Origin: Polynucleobacter acidiphobus
Lineage (GTDB): Bacteria; Pseudomonadota; Gammaproteobacteria; Burkholderiales; Burkholderiaceae
Length of the DNA: 64,000 bases
Direction of reading: 5' to 3'
Assembly: GCF_003065385.1 (NCBI RefSeq)
Contig: NZ_CP023277.1
Location: 62,001 to 126,000, forward strand
Position 1 is the stretch's first letter, and every line of letters begins with the position of its first letter. Positions 31,965 to 40,670 of this stretch are shown in pieces. The notes beneath the pieces are model-generated. The model saw nothing but the letters and a program-made list of their open reading frames with translations. It had not been told where the DNA came from and did no database searches. The position numbers and the translations under genes were made by a program.

Positions 31965-33044
31965 TTACGAGACGATGTCGCGCAAGGCATCGATGAGGAT
32001 GTTCATTTGCTCATTCGTGCCAATCGTAATGCGAAGATAGTTCTTAATCCGGGGTGTTTTGAAGTGGCGCACGATGATCCCGCGCTCACGTAAGGCTAAA
32101 TACAATTTCTCGCCATCGTGCTTTGGATGTTGGGTAAAGACAAAGTTAGCGCTCGAGGGTAAGGTCTCAAAGCCTAGGCTTTTTAGTTGCTCGTCGCTGG
32201 CCATGCGGGTCTTGATCACTTCTTGAGTGATTGCATCAAGATGCGCCTGATCTTCAATCGCTGCAATCGCACCAGCTTGTGCTAATTGGCCTAAGGGGTA
32301 GGAGTTAAAACTATTCTTCACGCGCTCGAGTCCCGTGATGAGCTCAGCGTGACCTAAAGCGTAACCAACCCGCAATCCTGCCAAAGCCCTGGATTTCGAG
32401 AGCGTGTGGGTGATCAGAAGATTGGAATAGCCTTTGTGTAAGAGTGGCACACACGATTCGGTACCGTAATCTACGTAGGCCTCATCAACCACCACCACGC
32501 TTTGGGTATTGGTTTTTAGGAACTCTTCGATTGTTGTGCGCGGCAGAGCGCGGCCTGTGGGCGCATTGGGGTTCGGAAAAATAACTCCACTGTTTCCGCC
32601 TAATTCGTTGGTCTTTTGAACGTAATCAGCTAGATGAATGGCAAATTGACTATCGAGCGCAATTGTCTGGTGGTCAATCCCAAACAGTTGGCAATAGACT
32701 GGGTAGAAGCTGTAGGTGATATCGGGAAAGAGGAGGGACTTGGGGTGTTTGAGAAGCCCCAAGAACACATGAGCGAGTACTTCATCCGAGCCATTGCCCA
32801 CAAATACCTGGTCGGGTTTTAGGCCATAGTGCTTGGCGATCGCTTCCTTGAGAGCCTTGGCATCCGGATCGGGATATAGCCGCAAGCCCTCGTGATTACC
32901 TGCAGCAATCGCTGCTAAGGCTTTGGGTGAGGGCCCATAGGGGCTCTCATTGGTATTGAGTTTGACAAGTTTCTCGTGTTTGGGCTGCTCCCCGGGAACA
33001 TACGGGCTTAAGTTCTGCAGATCGGGGTTCCAAAAGAGGCTCAT
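31965..33044 (-). CDS. hisC: Histidinol-phosphate aminotransferase
   Basis: About 359 residues from ATG 33044 (an in-frame TTG at 33059 is less likely). PLP fold type I: NTNESPYGPSPKALAA, PDPDAKALKEAIA, VFVGNGSDEVLAHVFLGL, IFPNPNAPTGRALP and THTLSKSRALAGLRVGYALG with the PLP lysine. It transaminates imidazole-acetol phosphate. It is the only his gene on the minus strand, flanked by hisD and hisB reading plus, so it must be expressed separately. Confidence 0.96.
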   Translation of the reverse strand: MSLFWNPDLQNLSPYVPGEQPKHEKLVKLNTNESPYGPSPKALAAIAAGNHEGLRLYPDPDAKALKEAIAKHYGLKPDQVFVGNGSDEVLAHVFLGLLKHPKSLLFPDITYSFYPVYCQLFGIDHQTIALDSQFAIHLADYVQKTNELGGNSGVIFPNPNAPTGRALPRTTIEEFLKTNTQSVVVVDEAYVDYGTESCVPLLHKGYSNLLITHTLSKSRALAGLRVGYALGHAELITGLERVKNSFNSYPLGQLAQAGAIAAIEDQAHLDAITQEVIKTRMASDEQLKSLGFETLPSSANFVFTQHPKHDGEKLYLALRERGIIVRHFKTPRIKNYLRITIGTNEQMNILIDALRDIVS

Positions 33045-33089
33045 CGCAATGGGGTCCAAAGAGTAACAATGAAAAAACAGGTGAAGTGA

Positions 33090-33116
33090 TTGATTTTGAA
33101 TGACAAATGATATTAT
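33090..33116 (+). promoter_or_regulatory. Candidate promoter for hisBHAF
   Basis: TTGATT (33090-33095) and TATTAT (33111-33116) are separated by 15 bases in the gap between divergent hisC and hisB. The spacer is short for sigma-70, so this is tentative, but inversion of hisC means hisB needs its own promoter in this gap. Confidence 0.3.
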
Positions 33117-33151
33117 GAACGCTTAAGACTTATTATTTTTACTCATACACC

Positions 33152-33739
33152 ATGCGCCAAGCAGATGTCAGTCGTAATACCTCAGAGACCAAGATCCAAA
33201 TTACCTTGAACTTGGATGGTACCGGCAAAGCGGATTTGAACTCCGGAGTACCGTTTTTGGATCACATGCTCGATCAAATCGCCCGTCACGGCATGATCGA
33301 TCTCAAGGTGCATGCCCAGGGCGACACTCATATTGATGATCACCATACTGTGGAGGATGTCGGTATTACTTTGGGCCAAGCGATTGCGAAAGCGGTTGGT
33401 GATAAAGCGGGTATTACGCGTTATGGCCATTCCTATGTGCCACTCGATGAGACCTTGTCGCGCGTTGTGATTGATTTCTCTGGCCGTCCAGGCCTGGAAT
33501 TCAATGTCCCCTTTACCCGTGCACGGGTGGGTGACTTTGATGTGGATTTAAGCATCGAGTTCTTCCGTGGTTTTGTAAACCACGCCGGCGTGACCTTGCA
33601 CATCGATAACATTCGGGGTGTGAATGCGCATCACCAGATTGAGACCGTATTTAAGGCCTTTGGGCGAGCACTGCGCATGGCCTTAAGTATCGATCCACGT
33701 TCACCCCATGCGGTGCCATCCACCAAGGGAAGTTTGTAA
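33152..33739 (+). CDS. hisB: Imidazoleglycerol-phosphate dehydratase
   Basis: The 195-residue monofunctional HisB dehydrates imidazoleglycerol phosphate. Manganese-binding motifs are clear: [24 protein letters not shown] and the later [11 protein letters not shown] and [17 protein letters not shown]. It diverges from hisC and leads hisHAF. Confidence 0.97.
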   Translation: MRQADVSRNTSETKIQITLNLDGTGKADLNSGVPFLDHMLDQIARHGMIDLKVHAQGDTHIDDHHTVEDVGITLGQAIAKAVGDKAGITRYGHSYVPLDETLSRVVIDFSGRPGLEFNVPFTRARVGDFDVDLSIEFFRGFVNHAGVTLHIDNIRGVNAHHQIETVFKAFGRALRMALSIDPRSPHAVPSTKGSL

Positions 33740-33777
33740 GACATACTTCTTCTGCCAACGAGATTATTGAGATCGCG

Positions 33778-34428
33778 ATGCACATCGCTATTGTTGATTA
33801 TGGAATGGGTAATTTGCGCTCGGTCTCGCAGGCCCTACAGCACGTGGCGCCAGAGTGCAACATTACAATCGCGAGCGATCCTGCCGAGATCTTGCGCTCA
33901 GACCGTGTGGTGTTGCCTGGGCAGGGTGCAATGCCCGATTGCATGAAGCAGTTACGTTCCTCGGGCCTCATGGATGCAGTGATGCAGTCGGTGCGTGAGA
34001 AGCCGTTGTTTGGGATTTGTGTGGGTGAGCAAATGCTTTTTGAAGAGAGCGAAGAGCGCAAACCCGGAGTAACGACCAATACGGCGTGCCTTGCCTTAAT
34101 GCCAGGGAAGGTGAAACGCTTTCATTTGTCGGGTACTCAAGAGGATGGGTCGGAGTTTAAGATCCCGCACATGGGATGGAATCAGGTTCGCCAAGACCGT
34201 GATCACCCGATGTGGCATGGTATCCCCGACATGACGAGTTTTTACTTCGTGCACAGTTATTATGTGGAGGTGGCTAACCCAGAAGATACTGTAGGATCAA
34301 CGAATTACGGCGGGTGGTTTACATCGGCCGTGGCTCGCGATACTATTTTTGCTACGCAGTTCCATCCCGAGAAAAGTGCTCAATACGGACTTAAGCTCTA
34401 TCAAAACTTTGTCGCCTGGCGACCCTGA
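33778..34428 (+). CDS. hisH: Imidazole glycerol phosphate synthase, glutaminase subunit
   Basis: The 216-residue class I glutamine amidotransferase feeds ammonia to HisF. Catalytic triad context: nucleophile Cys in [10 protein letters not shown], His and Glu in [26 protein letters not shown] at the N-terminus and [10 protein letters not shown] are family blocks. Next comes hisA. Confidence 0.97.
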   Translation: MHIAIVDYGMGNLRSVSQALQHVAPECNITIASDPAEILRSDRVVLPGQGAMPDCMKQLRSSGLMDAVMQSVREKPLFGICVGEQMLFEESEERKPGVTTNTACLALMPGKVKRFHLSGTQEDGSEFKIPHMGWNQVRQDRDHPMWHGIPDMTSFYFVHSYYVEVANPEDTVGSTNYGGWFTSAVARDTIFATQFHPEKSAQYGLKLYQNFVAWRP

Positions 34429-34450
34429 TTGATTTCAACAAGATGATCTT

Positions 34451-35197
34451 ATGTTGTTAATACCTGCCATTGATATTAAAGACGGACATTGTGTACGTCT
34501 TGAGCAAGGTGATATGAACCGTAGCACCGTGTTCTCCGAAGATCCAGCCGCAATGGCTAAGCACTGGCTGAGTAAAGGTGCACGTCGTTTGCATTTGGTT
34601 GATCTTAATGGCGCCTTTGCTGGCAAGCCCAAGAATGAGGCTGCGATTAAAGCCATTCTCCAAGCGGTGGGTGATGATATTCCTGTGCAATTGGGCGGTG
34701 GTATCCGCGATTTAGAAACCATCGAGCGCTTACTTGATGATGGCATTAGCACCATCATCATTGGCACCGCTGCGGTGAAGAACCCTGGTTTTTTACAAGA
34801 TGCGTGTACCGCATTTGCGGGGCACATCATGGTGGGCTTGGATGCTAAAGATGGTAAGGTCGCCACCGACGGTTGGAGTAAGTTAACGGGCCATGAGGTG
34901 ATTGATCTTGCGAAGAAGTTTGAGGACTATGGCGCTGAGGCCATCATCTACACCGATATTGGGCGCGATGGCATGCTCAAGGGTATTAATTTAGAGGCAA
35001 CCGTCAAACTTGCACAGTCGGTTCGCATCCCGGTGATCGCCAGCGGTGGTCTCTCGAGCAAGAAAGATATTGAAGCTTTATGTGCAGTCGAGGACGAAGG
35101 CGTGATGGGTGTGATCGCAGGGCGGTCCATTTATACCGGTGATATAGACCTAACTGAGGCACAACAGTACGCTGATCAACTCAGCAAAGCCAAGTAG
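34451..35197 (+). CDS. hisA: ProFAR isomerase (HisA)
   Basis: The 248-residue beta/alpha barrel isomerises phosphoribosylformimino-AICAR phosphate. [16 protein letters not shown] carries the first catalytic Asp, [12 protein letters not shown] the second, and [15 protein letters not shown] the phosphate loop. hisF starts seven bases after its stop. Confidence 0.97.
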   Translation: MLLIPAIDIKDGHCVRLEQGDMNRSTVFSEDPAAMAKHWLSKGARRLHLVDLNGAFAGKPKNEAAIKAILQAVGDDIPVQLGGGIRDLETIERLLDDGISTIIIGTAAVKNPGFLQDACTAFAGHIMVGLDAKDGKVATDGWSKLTGHEVIDLAKKFEDYGAEAIIYTDIGRDGMLKGINLEATVKLAQSVRIPVIASGGLSSKKDIEALCAVEDEGVMGVIAGRSIYTGDIDLTEAQQYADQLSKAK

Positions 35198-35204
35198 GCA
35201 AACG

Positions 35205-35963
35205 ATGCTTACGAAACGCATTATTCCTTGCCTCGATGTCACTGCAGGCAGGGTCGTTAAAGGAATTAATTTTGTTGGCTTGCAAGACGCGGGCGATCCA
35301 GTTGAGGTTGCGCAGCGGTATAACGAGCAAGGCGCTGATGAACTTACCTTTCTGGACATCACCGCAACATCGGATGGCCGTGATCTGATTTTGCCCATCA
35401 TTGAAGCGGTGGCATCGAAGGTATTTATTCCCTTGACGGTCGGCGGTGGAGTGCGTGCTACTCAGGATGTGCGGCGCCTACTCAATGCTGGGGCTGATAA
35501 GGTGAGCATGAACTCCTCAGCGGTCGCCAATCCGGATTTGGTCTCGGATGCGTCCGCGCATTATGGCTCGCAATGCATTGTGGTCGCAATTGATGCCAAG
35601 CAAACCGCCCCCAAGCGTTGGGAGGTGTTCACACACGGCGGTCGTAAAGGGACTGGCATCGATGCGATTGAGTGGGCTATGGAGGTCGCTAAGCGTGGTG
35701 CTGGCGAGATTTTGCTCACCAGCATGGATCGCGATGGCACCAAGGATGGTTTTGATCTGGAACTGACTGCTGCAGTAAGCAGGGCGGTTTCAGTACCCGT
35801 GATTGCTTCTGGTGGTGTGGGTGGCTTGCAGGATCTTGTGGACGGAATTCAGATTGGGAGAGCCGATGCGGTGCTTGCTGCAAGTATCTTTCATTACGGA
35901 CAGCACAGTGTGCAAGAGGCTAAGCAATATATGGCAAAGCAGGGCGTCGCGGTAAGGATTTAA
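35205..35963 (+). CDS. hisF: Imidazole glycerol phosphate synthase, cyclase subunit
   Basis: The 252-residue barrel cyclises PRFAR with ammonia from His[20 protein letters not shown] has the catalytic Asp near residue 11, and [18 protein letters not shown] the second Asp. In relatives hisI and hisE follow directly; here a hipBA pair separates them by about 1.7 kb. Confidence 0.97.
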   Translation: MLTKRIIPCLDVTAGRVVKGINFVGLQDAGDPVEVAQRYNEQGADELTFLDITATSDGRDLILPIIEAVASKVFIPLTVGGGVRATQDVRRLLNAGADKVSMNSSAVANPDLVSDASAHYGSQCIVVAIDAKQTAPKRWEVFTHGGRKGTGIDAIEWAMEVAKRGAGEILLTSMDRDGTKDGFDLELTAAVSRAVSVPVIASGGVGGLQDLVDGIQIGRADAVLAASIFHYGQHSVQEAKQYMAKQGVAVRI

Positions 35964-35986
35964 TCAATCATAGCGAAGACTTTATT

Positions 35987-36043
35987 TATAATGATACATT
36001 AATGTTACAATAAGTCGTTTAAAGTAATATTAATGTATCATTA
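35987..36043 (+). promoter_or_regulatory. Promoter and 20-bp-arm operator of the hipBA pair
   Basis: A near-perfect inverted repeat (19 of 20 positions) spans 35989-36008 and 36024-36043, each arm containing ATTAATGTATCATTA or its complement, with a 15-base spacer. A TATAAT lies at 35987-35992, overlapping the left arm, and the right arm runs into the hipB-like start codon. This arrangement fits autorepression by the downstream HTH protein. Confidence 0.7.
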
Positions 36044-36375
36044 TGAAAGAAAATCAACATCATCTACCCCCTCGTATTAAGCTTTCGCTAGAAAAACTGG
36101 GTGAGGACATTGAGATGGCCCGAAAAAAAAGGCGCCTCACGACTGCCGCATTATGCGAGCGAGCTGGTATTTCAAGGCCTCTGTATTTACGAATGATTCA
36201 GGGTGCGCCCGGAACATCGATTGGTGCTTATGCCATGGTCTTTTGGGGTCTTGGTATGGGGACAATTTTTGAAGAATTGTGTGACAGCGCTCATGACACT
36301 ACGGGCATACTTTTGGAAGAAGGGCGCTTACCTAAACGTATTCGTCCATCGAAGACAAAGACGGGTGCATTATGA
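36043..36375 (+). CDS. HTH regulator, HipB-like antitoxin
   Basis: The 110-residue protein has a helix-turn-helix (LTTAALCERAGISRPLYLRM, about residues 33-52) of the Xre/HipB type and a basic C-terminus (RLPKRIRPSKTKTGAL). It overlaps the HipA-like gene by four bases (ATGA), the usual antitoxin-first layout. It probably binds the large inverted repeat at its own start. Family assignment rests on the HTH pattern and the neighbour. Confidence 0.8.
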   Translation: MKENQHHLPPRIKLSLEKLGEDIEMARKKRRLTTAALCERAGISRPLYLRMIQGAPGTSIGAYAMVFWGLGMGTIFEELCDSAHDTTGILLEEGRLPKRIRPSKTKTGAL

Positions 36376-37619
36376 GAAAAGAGTGCACTATCTTCGTTGG
36401 CGAGAATCCCATTGAAGTTGGCAAGTTAAGCTATGAAAAGAAAGGCCAAAAAAGTACCAGCGCCTTTCTGTATTCCGATTCGTGGTTGCGCAATCCAGAT
36501 CAGTTTGCACTCTCACCCGATTTGCCCTTAATAAGTGGTTATCAATTTCATACGGCTCGCACATCAGACGAATCCAGCTTTTTTGCTTGCTTTTCAGATA
36601 TCGAGCCAGATGGATGGGGCAAGATGGTCATTCAACGGGATTTTGCAAAGCAACGAAAGGATGGTGCTAGTAATCAGCGAGCAACTGCGCTCCTTGATGA
36701 TTTTGATTATTTGATGTGGATTGGTGACTTTAGTCGGATCGGTGCCATTCGATTAAAAGATTCGGAAGGCATTTTTCAGCGCCGAGTAGATCACAAACGA
36801 CAAATTCCACCCCTTCTTGAATTACCTCAACTATTACGCGCAAGCAAAGCAATCGAAGAAAATCAGGAAACATTAAAAGATTTGGAATATCTTCGCGGTG
36901 TTGGAACATCGCTGGGTGGACTTCGACCAAAATGTAGCATCATCGATGCCGAGGGAAATTTATCCATAGGAAAGTTCCCAAGCGTAGGGGATACGCGATC
37001 GATCGTACACGGTGAGGTTCTTGCCCTGCATTTGGCAAAGCGCTGCGGTATCGATAGTGCCGGATCACAAGTCGTTGACTCCGATGGTATTCCCGTTGCA
37101 TTGATAAAACGGTTTGACCGTGATGGCCCAAAACGATTGATGTACTTATCTGCTAATTCATTGCTTCAAGCCAAATCAAATCAACAATACACATACGAGG
37201 ACATTGCAAGCCTGATTCGGACCATCAGCCCTAGAGCTAAATATGATCTTGGTCAGTTATGGAGACGTATGATATTTAATATATTGATTAACAATGTCGA
37301 TGATCATTTAAAAAATCATGGCTTCTTGCACACCACAGGTGATCAGTGGGTACTGGCACCAGCATTTGATTTAAATCCTTTTCCAGACAAAATGAGAGCA
37401 TTAAAAACATGGATTTCGCAGGAAAGCGGAGAGTTTGCATCATTAGATGCGGGTTTGGCTATTTCAAAATCATTTGAGTTACCAAATGCGGAAGCAAAAG
37501 CTATCCTATCTGAAATGAGATTAGTTATCTCCAAATGGAAGTCTCTTGCTCAAAATTTGGGAATGAATGCTCAGGATATCGATCAATATGCTCCTGCATT
37601 TGAATATCAGGAACCATAG
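36372..37619 (+). CDS. HipA-family serine/threonine kinase toxin
   Basis: The 415-residue protein has the HipA N-terminal part (GKLSYEKKGQKSTSAFLYSD, FFACFSDIEPDGWGKMVIQR), a glycine loop GTSLGGLRPK (residues 178-187), catalytic motif NVDDHLKNH (308-316) and metal-binding AFDLNP (331-336). HipA kinases phosphorylate translation factors such as glutamyl-tRNA synthetase; the target here is unknown. The motifs look intact, so an active kinase is expected. The pair interrupts the his cluster between hisF and hisI. Confidence 0.87.
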   Translation: MRKECTIFVGENPIEVGKLSYEKKGQKSTSAFLYSDSWLRNPDQFALSPDLPLISGYQFHTARTSDESSFFACFSDIEPDGWGKMVIQRDFAKQRKDGASNQRATALLDDFDYLMWIGDFSRIGAIRLKDSEGIFQRRVDHKRQIPPLLELPQLLRASKAIEENQETLKDLEYLRGVGTSLGGLRPKCSIIDAEGNLSIGKFPSVGDTRSIVHGEVLALHLAKRCGIDSAGSQVVDSDGIPVALIKRFDRDGPKRLMYLSANSLLQAKSNQQYTYEDIASLIRTISPRAKYDLGQLWRRMIFNILINNVDDHLKNHGFLHTTGDQWVLAPAFDLNPFPDKMRALKTWISQESGEFASLDAGLAISKSFELPNAEAKAILSEMRLVISKWKSLAQNLGMNAQDIDQYAPAFEYQEP

Positions 37620-37629
37620 GCATTTTCGT

Positions 37630-37658
37630 TTGGATCTGTCAGAATAGAAAAATATCCT
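37630..37658 (+). promoter_or_regulatory. Candidate promoter for hisI-hisE
   Basis: TTGGAT (37630-37635) and TATCCT (37653-37658) with a 17-base spacer lie in the 69-base gap between hipA and hisI. It would give hisIE expression independent of the upstream genes. Sequence match is only moderate. Confidence 0.3.
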
Positions 37659-37688
37659 ATGCAATAAAACGAGCCACCGGATAATTCT

Positions 37689-38084
37689 TTGAACAATAAA
37701 TTGTTAAACCCTCTATTAAAACCAGGCCCATGGCTTGATCGCATTGTTTGGAATGAGCAAGGCTTAGTGCCGGTGATTGCTCAGGAGGCCTCATCGGGAG
37801 ATGTGTTGATGATGGCTTGGATGAATCAAGCCTCTCTACTGCAAACCTTACAAAAGGGTGAGGCGGTGTATTGGTCGCGCTCACGCAACAAGTTGTGGCA
37901 TAAGGGCGAAGAGTCGGGTCATACACAAACTGTGCGAGAGATTCGGTTGGATTGCGATGGCGACACGCTTTTACTGATCGTGGATCAAAAAGACGGAATT
38001 GCTTGCCATACTGGTAGACACAGTTGCTTTTTTAATGAGTGGGACTCTGTGGCGAGCAATTGGGTCGATACAATGAAGCCATGA
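37689..38084 (+). CDS. hisI: Phosphoribosyl-AMP cyclohydrolase
   Basis: The 131-residue enzyme opens the adenine ring of PR-AMP. Metal-binding motifs are intact: [27 protein letters not shown] and [11 protein letters not shown]. The first plausible start is a TTG at 37689; no ATG lies upstream of the conserved region, and the RBS is weak. It may have lost its original start context when hipBA came to lie upstream. hisE overlaps its stop. Confidence 0.93.
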   Translation: MNNKLLNPLLKPGPWLDRIVWNEQGLVPVIAQEASSGDVLMMAWMNQASLLQTLQKGEAVYWSRSRNKLWHKGEESGHTQTVREIRLDCDGDTLLLIVDQKDGIACHTGRHSCFFNEWDSVASNWVDTMKP

Positions 38085-38476
38085 GTAGCCCGAATCAATT
38101 CAACCAAAACCCCAACCTCGATTCCATCTTGGCGCATCTAGCCGATGTGGTCGATAGCCGTCGTGCTGATGTAGTGAGTGGCAAGATCGATGCTGGAAGT
38201 TCATATATTGCCCAGCTGTTTATCAAGGGCGATGATGCGATTCTGAAGAAGATTGGGGAGGAGGCCACAGAAACAGTAATGGCGGCCAAGGACTCGCGCC
38301 AGAATCAGCTTGACCCTAAATACCAACAGTTATTAGTTGGTGAGATGGCTGATTTGTGGTTTCATTGCCTAGTAGCGCTCTCCCGATTCAATTTACGTCC
38401 CGAAGATGTACTGGCCGAACTTAAGCGTCGCGAGGGTACTTCGGGCATTACCGAGAAGGCCAGTCGCAAAACGTAG
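38081..38476 (+). CDS. hisE: Phosphoribosyl-ATP pyrophosphatase
   Basis: From ATG 38081 (overlapping the hisI TGA) the product has 131 residues of the MazG-like HisE fold: [15 protein letters not shown] with the acidic metal-binding helix and [18 protein letters not shown] frame-open upstream extension inside hisI is a shadow. It removes pyrophosphate from PR-ATP. Confidence 0.94.
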   Translation: MSSPNQFNQNPNLDSILAHLADVVDSRRADVVSGKIDAGSSYIAQLFIKGDDAILKKIGEEATETVMAAKDSRQNQLDPKYQQLLVGEMADLWFHCLVALSRFNLRPEDVLAELKRREGTSGITEKASRKT

Positions 38477-38530
38477 TGCTTACCCCAGATTTGCCCGTTT
38501 TTGGGCTTAATTCAGGTAAGATGCCAGCCT

Positions 38531-38896
38531 ATGAAACACCCAAGTTACGACCCAAACTGCATTTTTTGCAAGATTGTTGCAGGGGAAATTCCTTGCCAAA
38601 AGGTCTATGAGGATGATGAAATTCTGGCGTTTAAGGACATTAATCCGGCCGCCCCAGTGCATTTATTGCTGATTCCTAAGAAACACCTACCGATGTTGGA
38701 GTCAGCGACTGCCCACGACGCGCCATTGCTGGGTAGAATGTTGGAATTAGCCCCGCGTTTAGCTTCCCAAGAAGGATGTCGCCCTGGTAAAGAGGGGGGA
38801 TTTCGGGTGATGGTGAACAATGGCGCGGATGGGGGTCAGGAGGTTTATCACTTGCATCTGCATGTGATGGGCGGGCCGCGCCCCTGGAAAAAATAA
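38531..38896 (+). CDS. HIT-family nucleotide hydrolase
   Basis: From ATG 38531 the product has 121 residues with [20 protein letters not shown] at the N-terminus and the histidine triad HLHLHVMGG at the C-terminus. HinT-type enzymes cleave adenosine phosphoramidates. A hisE-HIT-tatA order is common in betaproteobacteria. Confidence 0.93.
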   Translation: MKHPSYDPNCIFCKIVAGEIPCQKVYEDDEILAFKDINPAAPVHLLLIPKKHLPMLESATAHDAPLLGRMLELAPRLASQEGCRPGKEGGFRVMVNNGADGGQEVYHLHLHVMGGPRPWKK

Positions 38897-38913
38897 TCCG
38901 AGGAGAAATTGAG

Positions 38914-39144
38914 ATGGGCTCATTTAGTATTTGGCACTGGTTAATCGTACTGGTCATTATTTTGTTGGTCTTTGGTACCAAGAAGCTCCGTAATATTGGT
39001 TCCGATCTAGGCGGTGCCGTAAAAGGCTTCAAAGATGGCATGAAAAATGGTGATGAAGCCAAGACCGAACAGATTCAGTCGCAGACCCCTGCAGCAGCAG
39101 AAAAGACTGTTGATGTGCAAGCCAAGGACGTGAACAAGTCGTAA
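38914..39144 (+). CDS. tatA: Sec-independent translocase protein TatA
   Basis: The 76-residue protein has one N-terminal span ([15 protein letters not shown]), the conserved [15 protein letters not shown] hinge and an amphipathic helix ([12 protein letters not shown]). TatA oligomers form the variable pore for folded substrates, which here include the twin-arginine Rieske protein PetA. First of tatABC. Confidence 0.96.
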   Translation: MGSFSIWHWLIVLVIILLVFGTKKLRNIGSDLGGAVKGFKDGMKNGDEAKTEQIQSQTPAAAEKTVDVQAKDVNKS

Positions 39145-39190
39145 GACCTGATCGAACCAAACACACAAACTAAATACCAGCGATGCATCG

Positions 39191-39682
39191 ATGATTGATC
39201 TTGGTGTATCAAAGCTCGCCCTGATTGCAGTGGTGGCTTTGATTGTGGTGGGCCCCGAACGTTTACCCAAAGTTGCTCGCATGGCGGGCAATTTGTTTGG
39301 GCGTGCGCAGCGTTATATGGCGGAGGTTCGTACCGAGGTCAATCGCCAAATTGAGCTCGATGAGTTCAAGAAGCTGCGTGAGGCAAGTGCTGACGCCATG
39401 CGGGAGATGGAAAGCACCCTTAATGCCACCGTGCAAGAGGCGAATGTAAACCTGAGCGATCAGGCCGAGCCCACGACCGATGAGTTCTCTAGTTCAATCT
39501 TAGATTCGGCACCAGATGTGACTAAGGTGTATCGAGATGCGCTTCGTCAAGGGCGAGATAGTTGGGGTGTCAAGCGCACCGCTAGACCCCTTTGGTATAA
39601 ACACTCAGCGGGTGTGCGCACTCGAGTGCAATCGGGTGCAGCAAGAGTCAAACGATTCAAGCGTCCAGTATTAAGTAAGTAA
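39191..39682 (+). CDS. tatB: Sec-independent translocase protein TatB
   Basis: The 163-residue product begins MIDLGVSKLALIAVVALIVV, then GPERLPKVARMAGNLFGRAQ, the TatB hinge and helix. The C-terminus is basic. With TatC it forms the receptor for twin-arginine signal peptides. Confidence 0.95.
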   Translation: MIDLGVSKLALIAVVALIVVGPERLPKVARMAGNLFGRAQRYMAEVRTEVNRQIELDEFKKLREASADAMREMESTLNATVQEANVNLSDQAEPTTDEFSSSILDSAPDVTKVYRDALRQGRDSWGVKRTARPLWYKHSAGVRTRVQSGAARVKRFKRPVLSK

Positions 39683-39708
39683 AAAATCAAGAACTAAGAA
39701 CAAAGAAG

Positions 39709-40500
39709 ATGTCCGATACCAAACCAGGTCAGAGCGAAGAGACTGCAAAAGAGGGCGAGGGTTTTCAAGAAACCTTCATGTCGCATCTCTTTGAGTTGCG
39801 CGATCGGGTGATCAAAGCCGCGATCGCGGTGATTATTGTTTTTCTGTCGCTGGTTTATTGGGCGCCCGATATCTTTCATTTGTTTGCCAAGCCACTTCTA
39901 GATGCCCTTCCAGCCGGGGGTAAGATGATCGTGACCGATGTAACCGGATCCTTTTTTGTGCCGATGAAGGTCACGATGCTGGTCGCCTTCTTAATTGCGC
40001 TACCGATTGTTCTCTATCAAATGTGGGCCTTTATTGCCCCAGGCCTCTACACCCATGAGAGAAAACTAATCCTCCCATTAGTAGTAAGTAGTTACTCACT
40101 ATTTTTAGTTGGGATGTCATTTGCCTACTTCCTGGTGTTCCCAACGGTTTTCCAGTTCATGGCCAGTTACAACGCCCCCTTGGGTGCCGATATGTCGACT
40201 GACATTGATAAATACCTAAGCTTTGCCATGTCTACCTTTCTGGCCTTTGGCATCACCTTTGAGGTACCGGTGGTGGTTGTGGTTTTGGTCAAAATGGGGA
40301 TTGTGAGTCTGGCAAAACTGAAGGAGATTAGGCCCTATGTGATTGTTGGGGCATTTGTGATTGCGGCCATTGTGACCCCACCAGACGTCCTATCCCAGCT
40401 CTTTTTAGCTATTCCCATGTGCCTTCTCTATGAGCTTGGCTTATTTATTGCTCGTTTTTACCTACCCAAAACTGAATCCCAAGAAGAAAAATCAGAATAG
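39709..40500 (+). CDS. tatC: Sec-independent translocase protein TatC
   Basis: The 263-residue six-span protein has the TatC blocks FMSHLFELRDRVIKAAIAVI, YQMWAFIAPGLYTHERKLIL and ITPPDVLSQLFLAIPMCLLY-like TPPDVLSQLFLAIP. It binds the RR motif of substrates. Last gene of the tat set. Confidence 0.96.
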   Translation: MSDTKPGQSEETAKEGEGFQETFMSHLFELRDRVIKAAIAVIIVFLSLVYWAPDIFHLFAKPLLDALPAGGKMIVTDVTGSFFVPMKVTMLVAFLIALPIVLYQMWAFIAPGLYTHERKLILPLVVSSYSLFLVGMSFAYFLVFPTVFQFMASYNAPLGADMSTDIDKYLSFAMSTFLAFGITFEVPVVVVVLVKMGIVSLAKLKEIRPYVIVGAFVIAAIVTPPDVLSQLFLAIPMCLLYELGLFIARFYLPKTESQEEKSE

Positions 40501-40578
40501 TTCTGTAAAGCATTGATTTATATAAAATAAATTAATAAGAAATCCCTGTTGCACCAATACAACGAATAGCCATAAAAA

Positions 40579-40592
40579 AGCCTCAAAAGGCT
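40579..40592 (-). terminator. Short hairpin between tatC and the porin
   Basis: AGCCT and AGGCT form a 5-bp stem with a four-base loop. The T run appears when read on the minus strand, where no gene is in position; on the plus strand only GTATTTA follows. A weak terminator for tat is possible. Confidence 0.25.
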
Positions 40593-40670
40593 GTATTTAC
40601 ATACAAAAACGGGATAATTCAATGGTCTCGAAGGAATTCGGGCATTTCTTAATTTATGGAGATTTAAACA

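Noticed and set aside
38039..38080. Longer hisE start inside hisI
   Set aside because: ATG 38081 overlaps the hisI stop as ATGA, the expected coupled start, and the conserved HisE region lies downstream of it.
40501..40670. Possible sigma-70 promoter TTTACA/GATAAT before the chromosomal porin
   Set aside because: The spacer is only 11 bases, so the pair cannot serve as a normal promoter; the real one is not clear.
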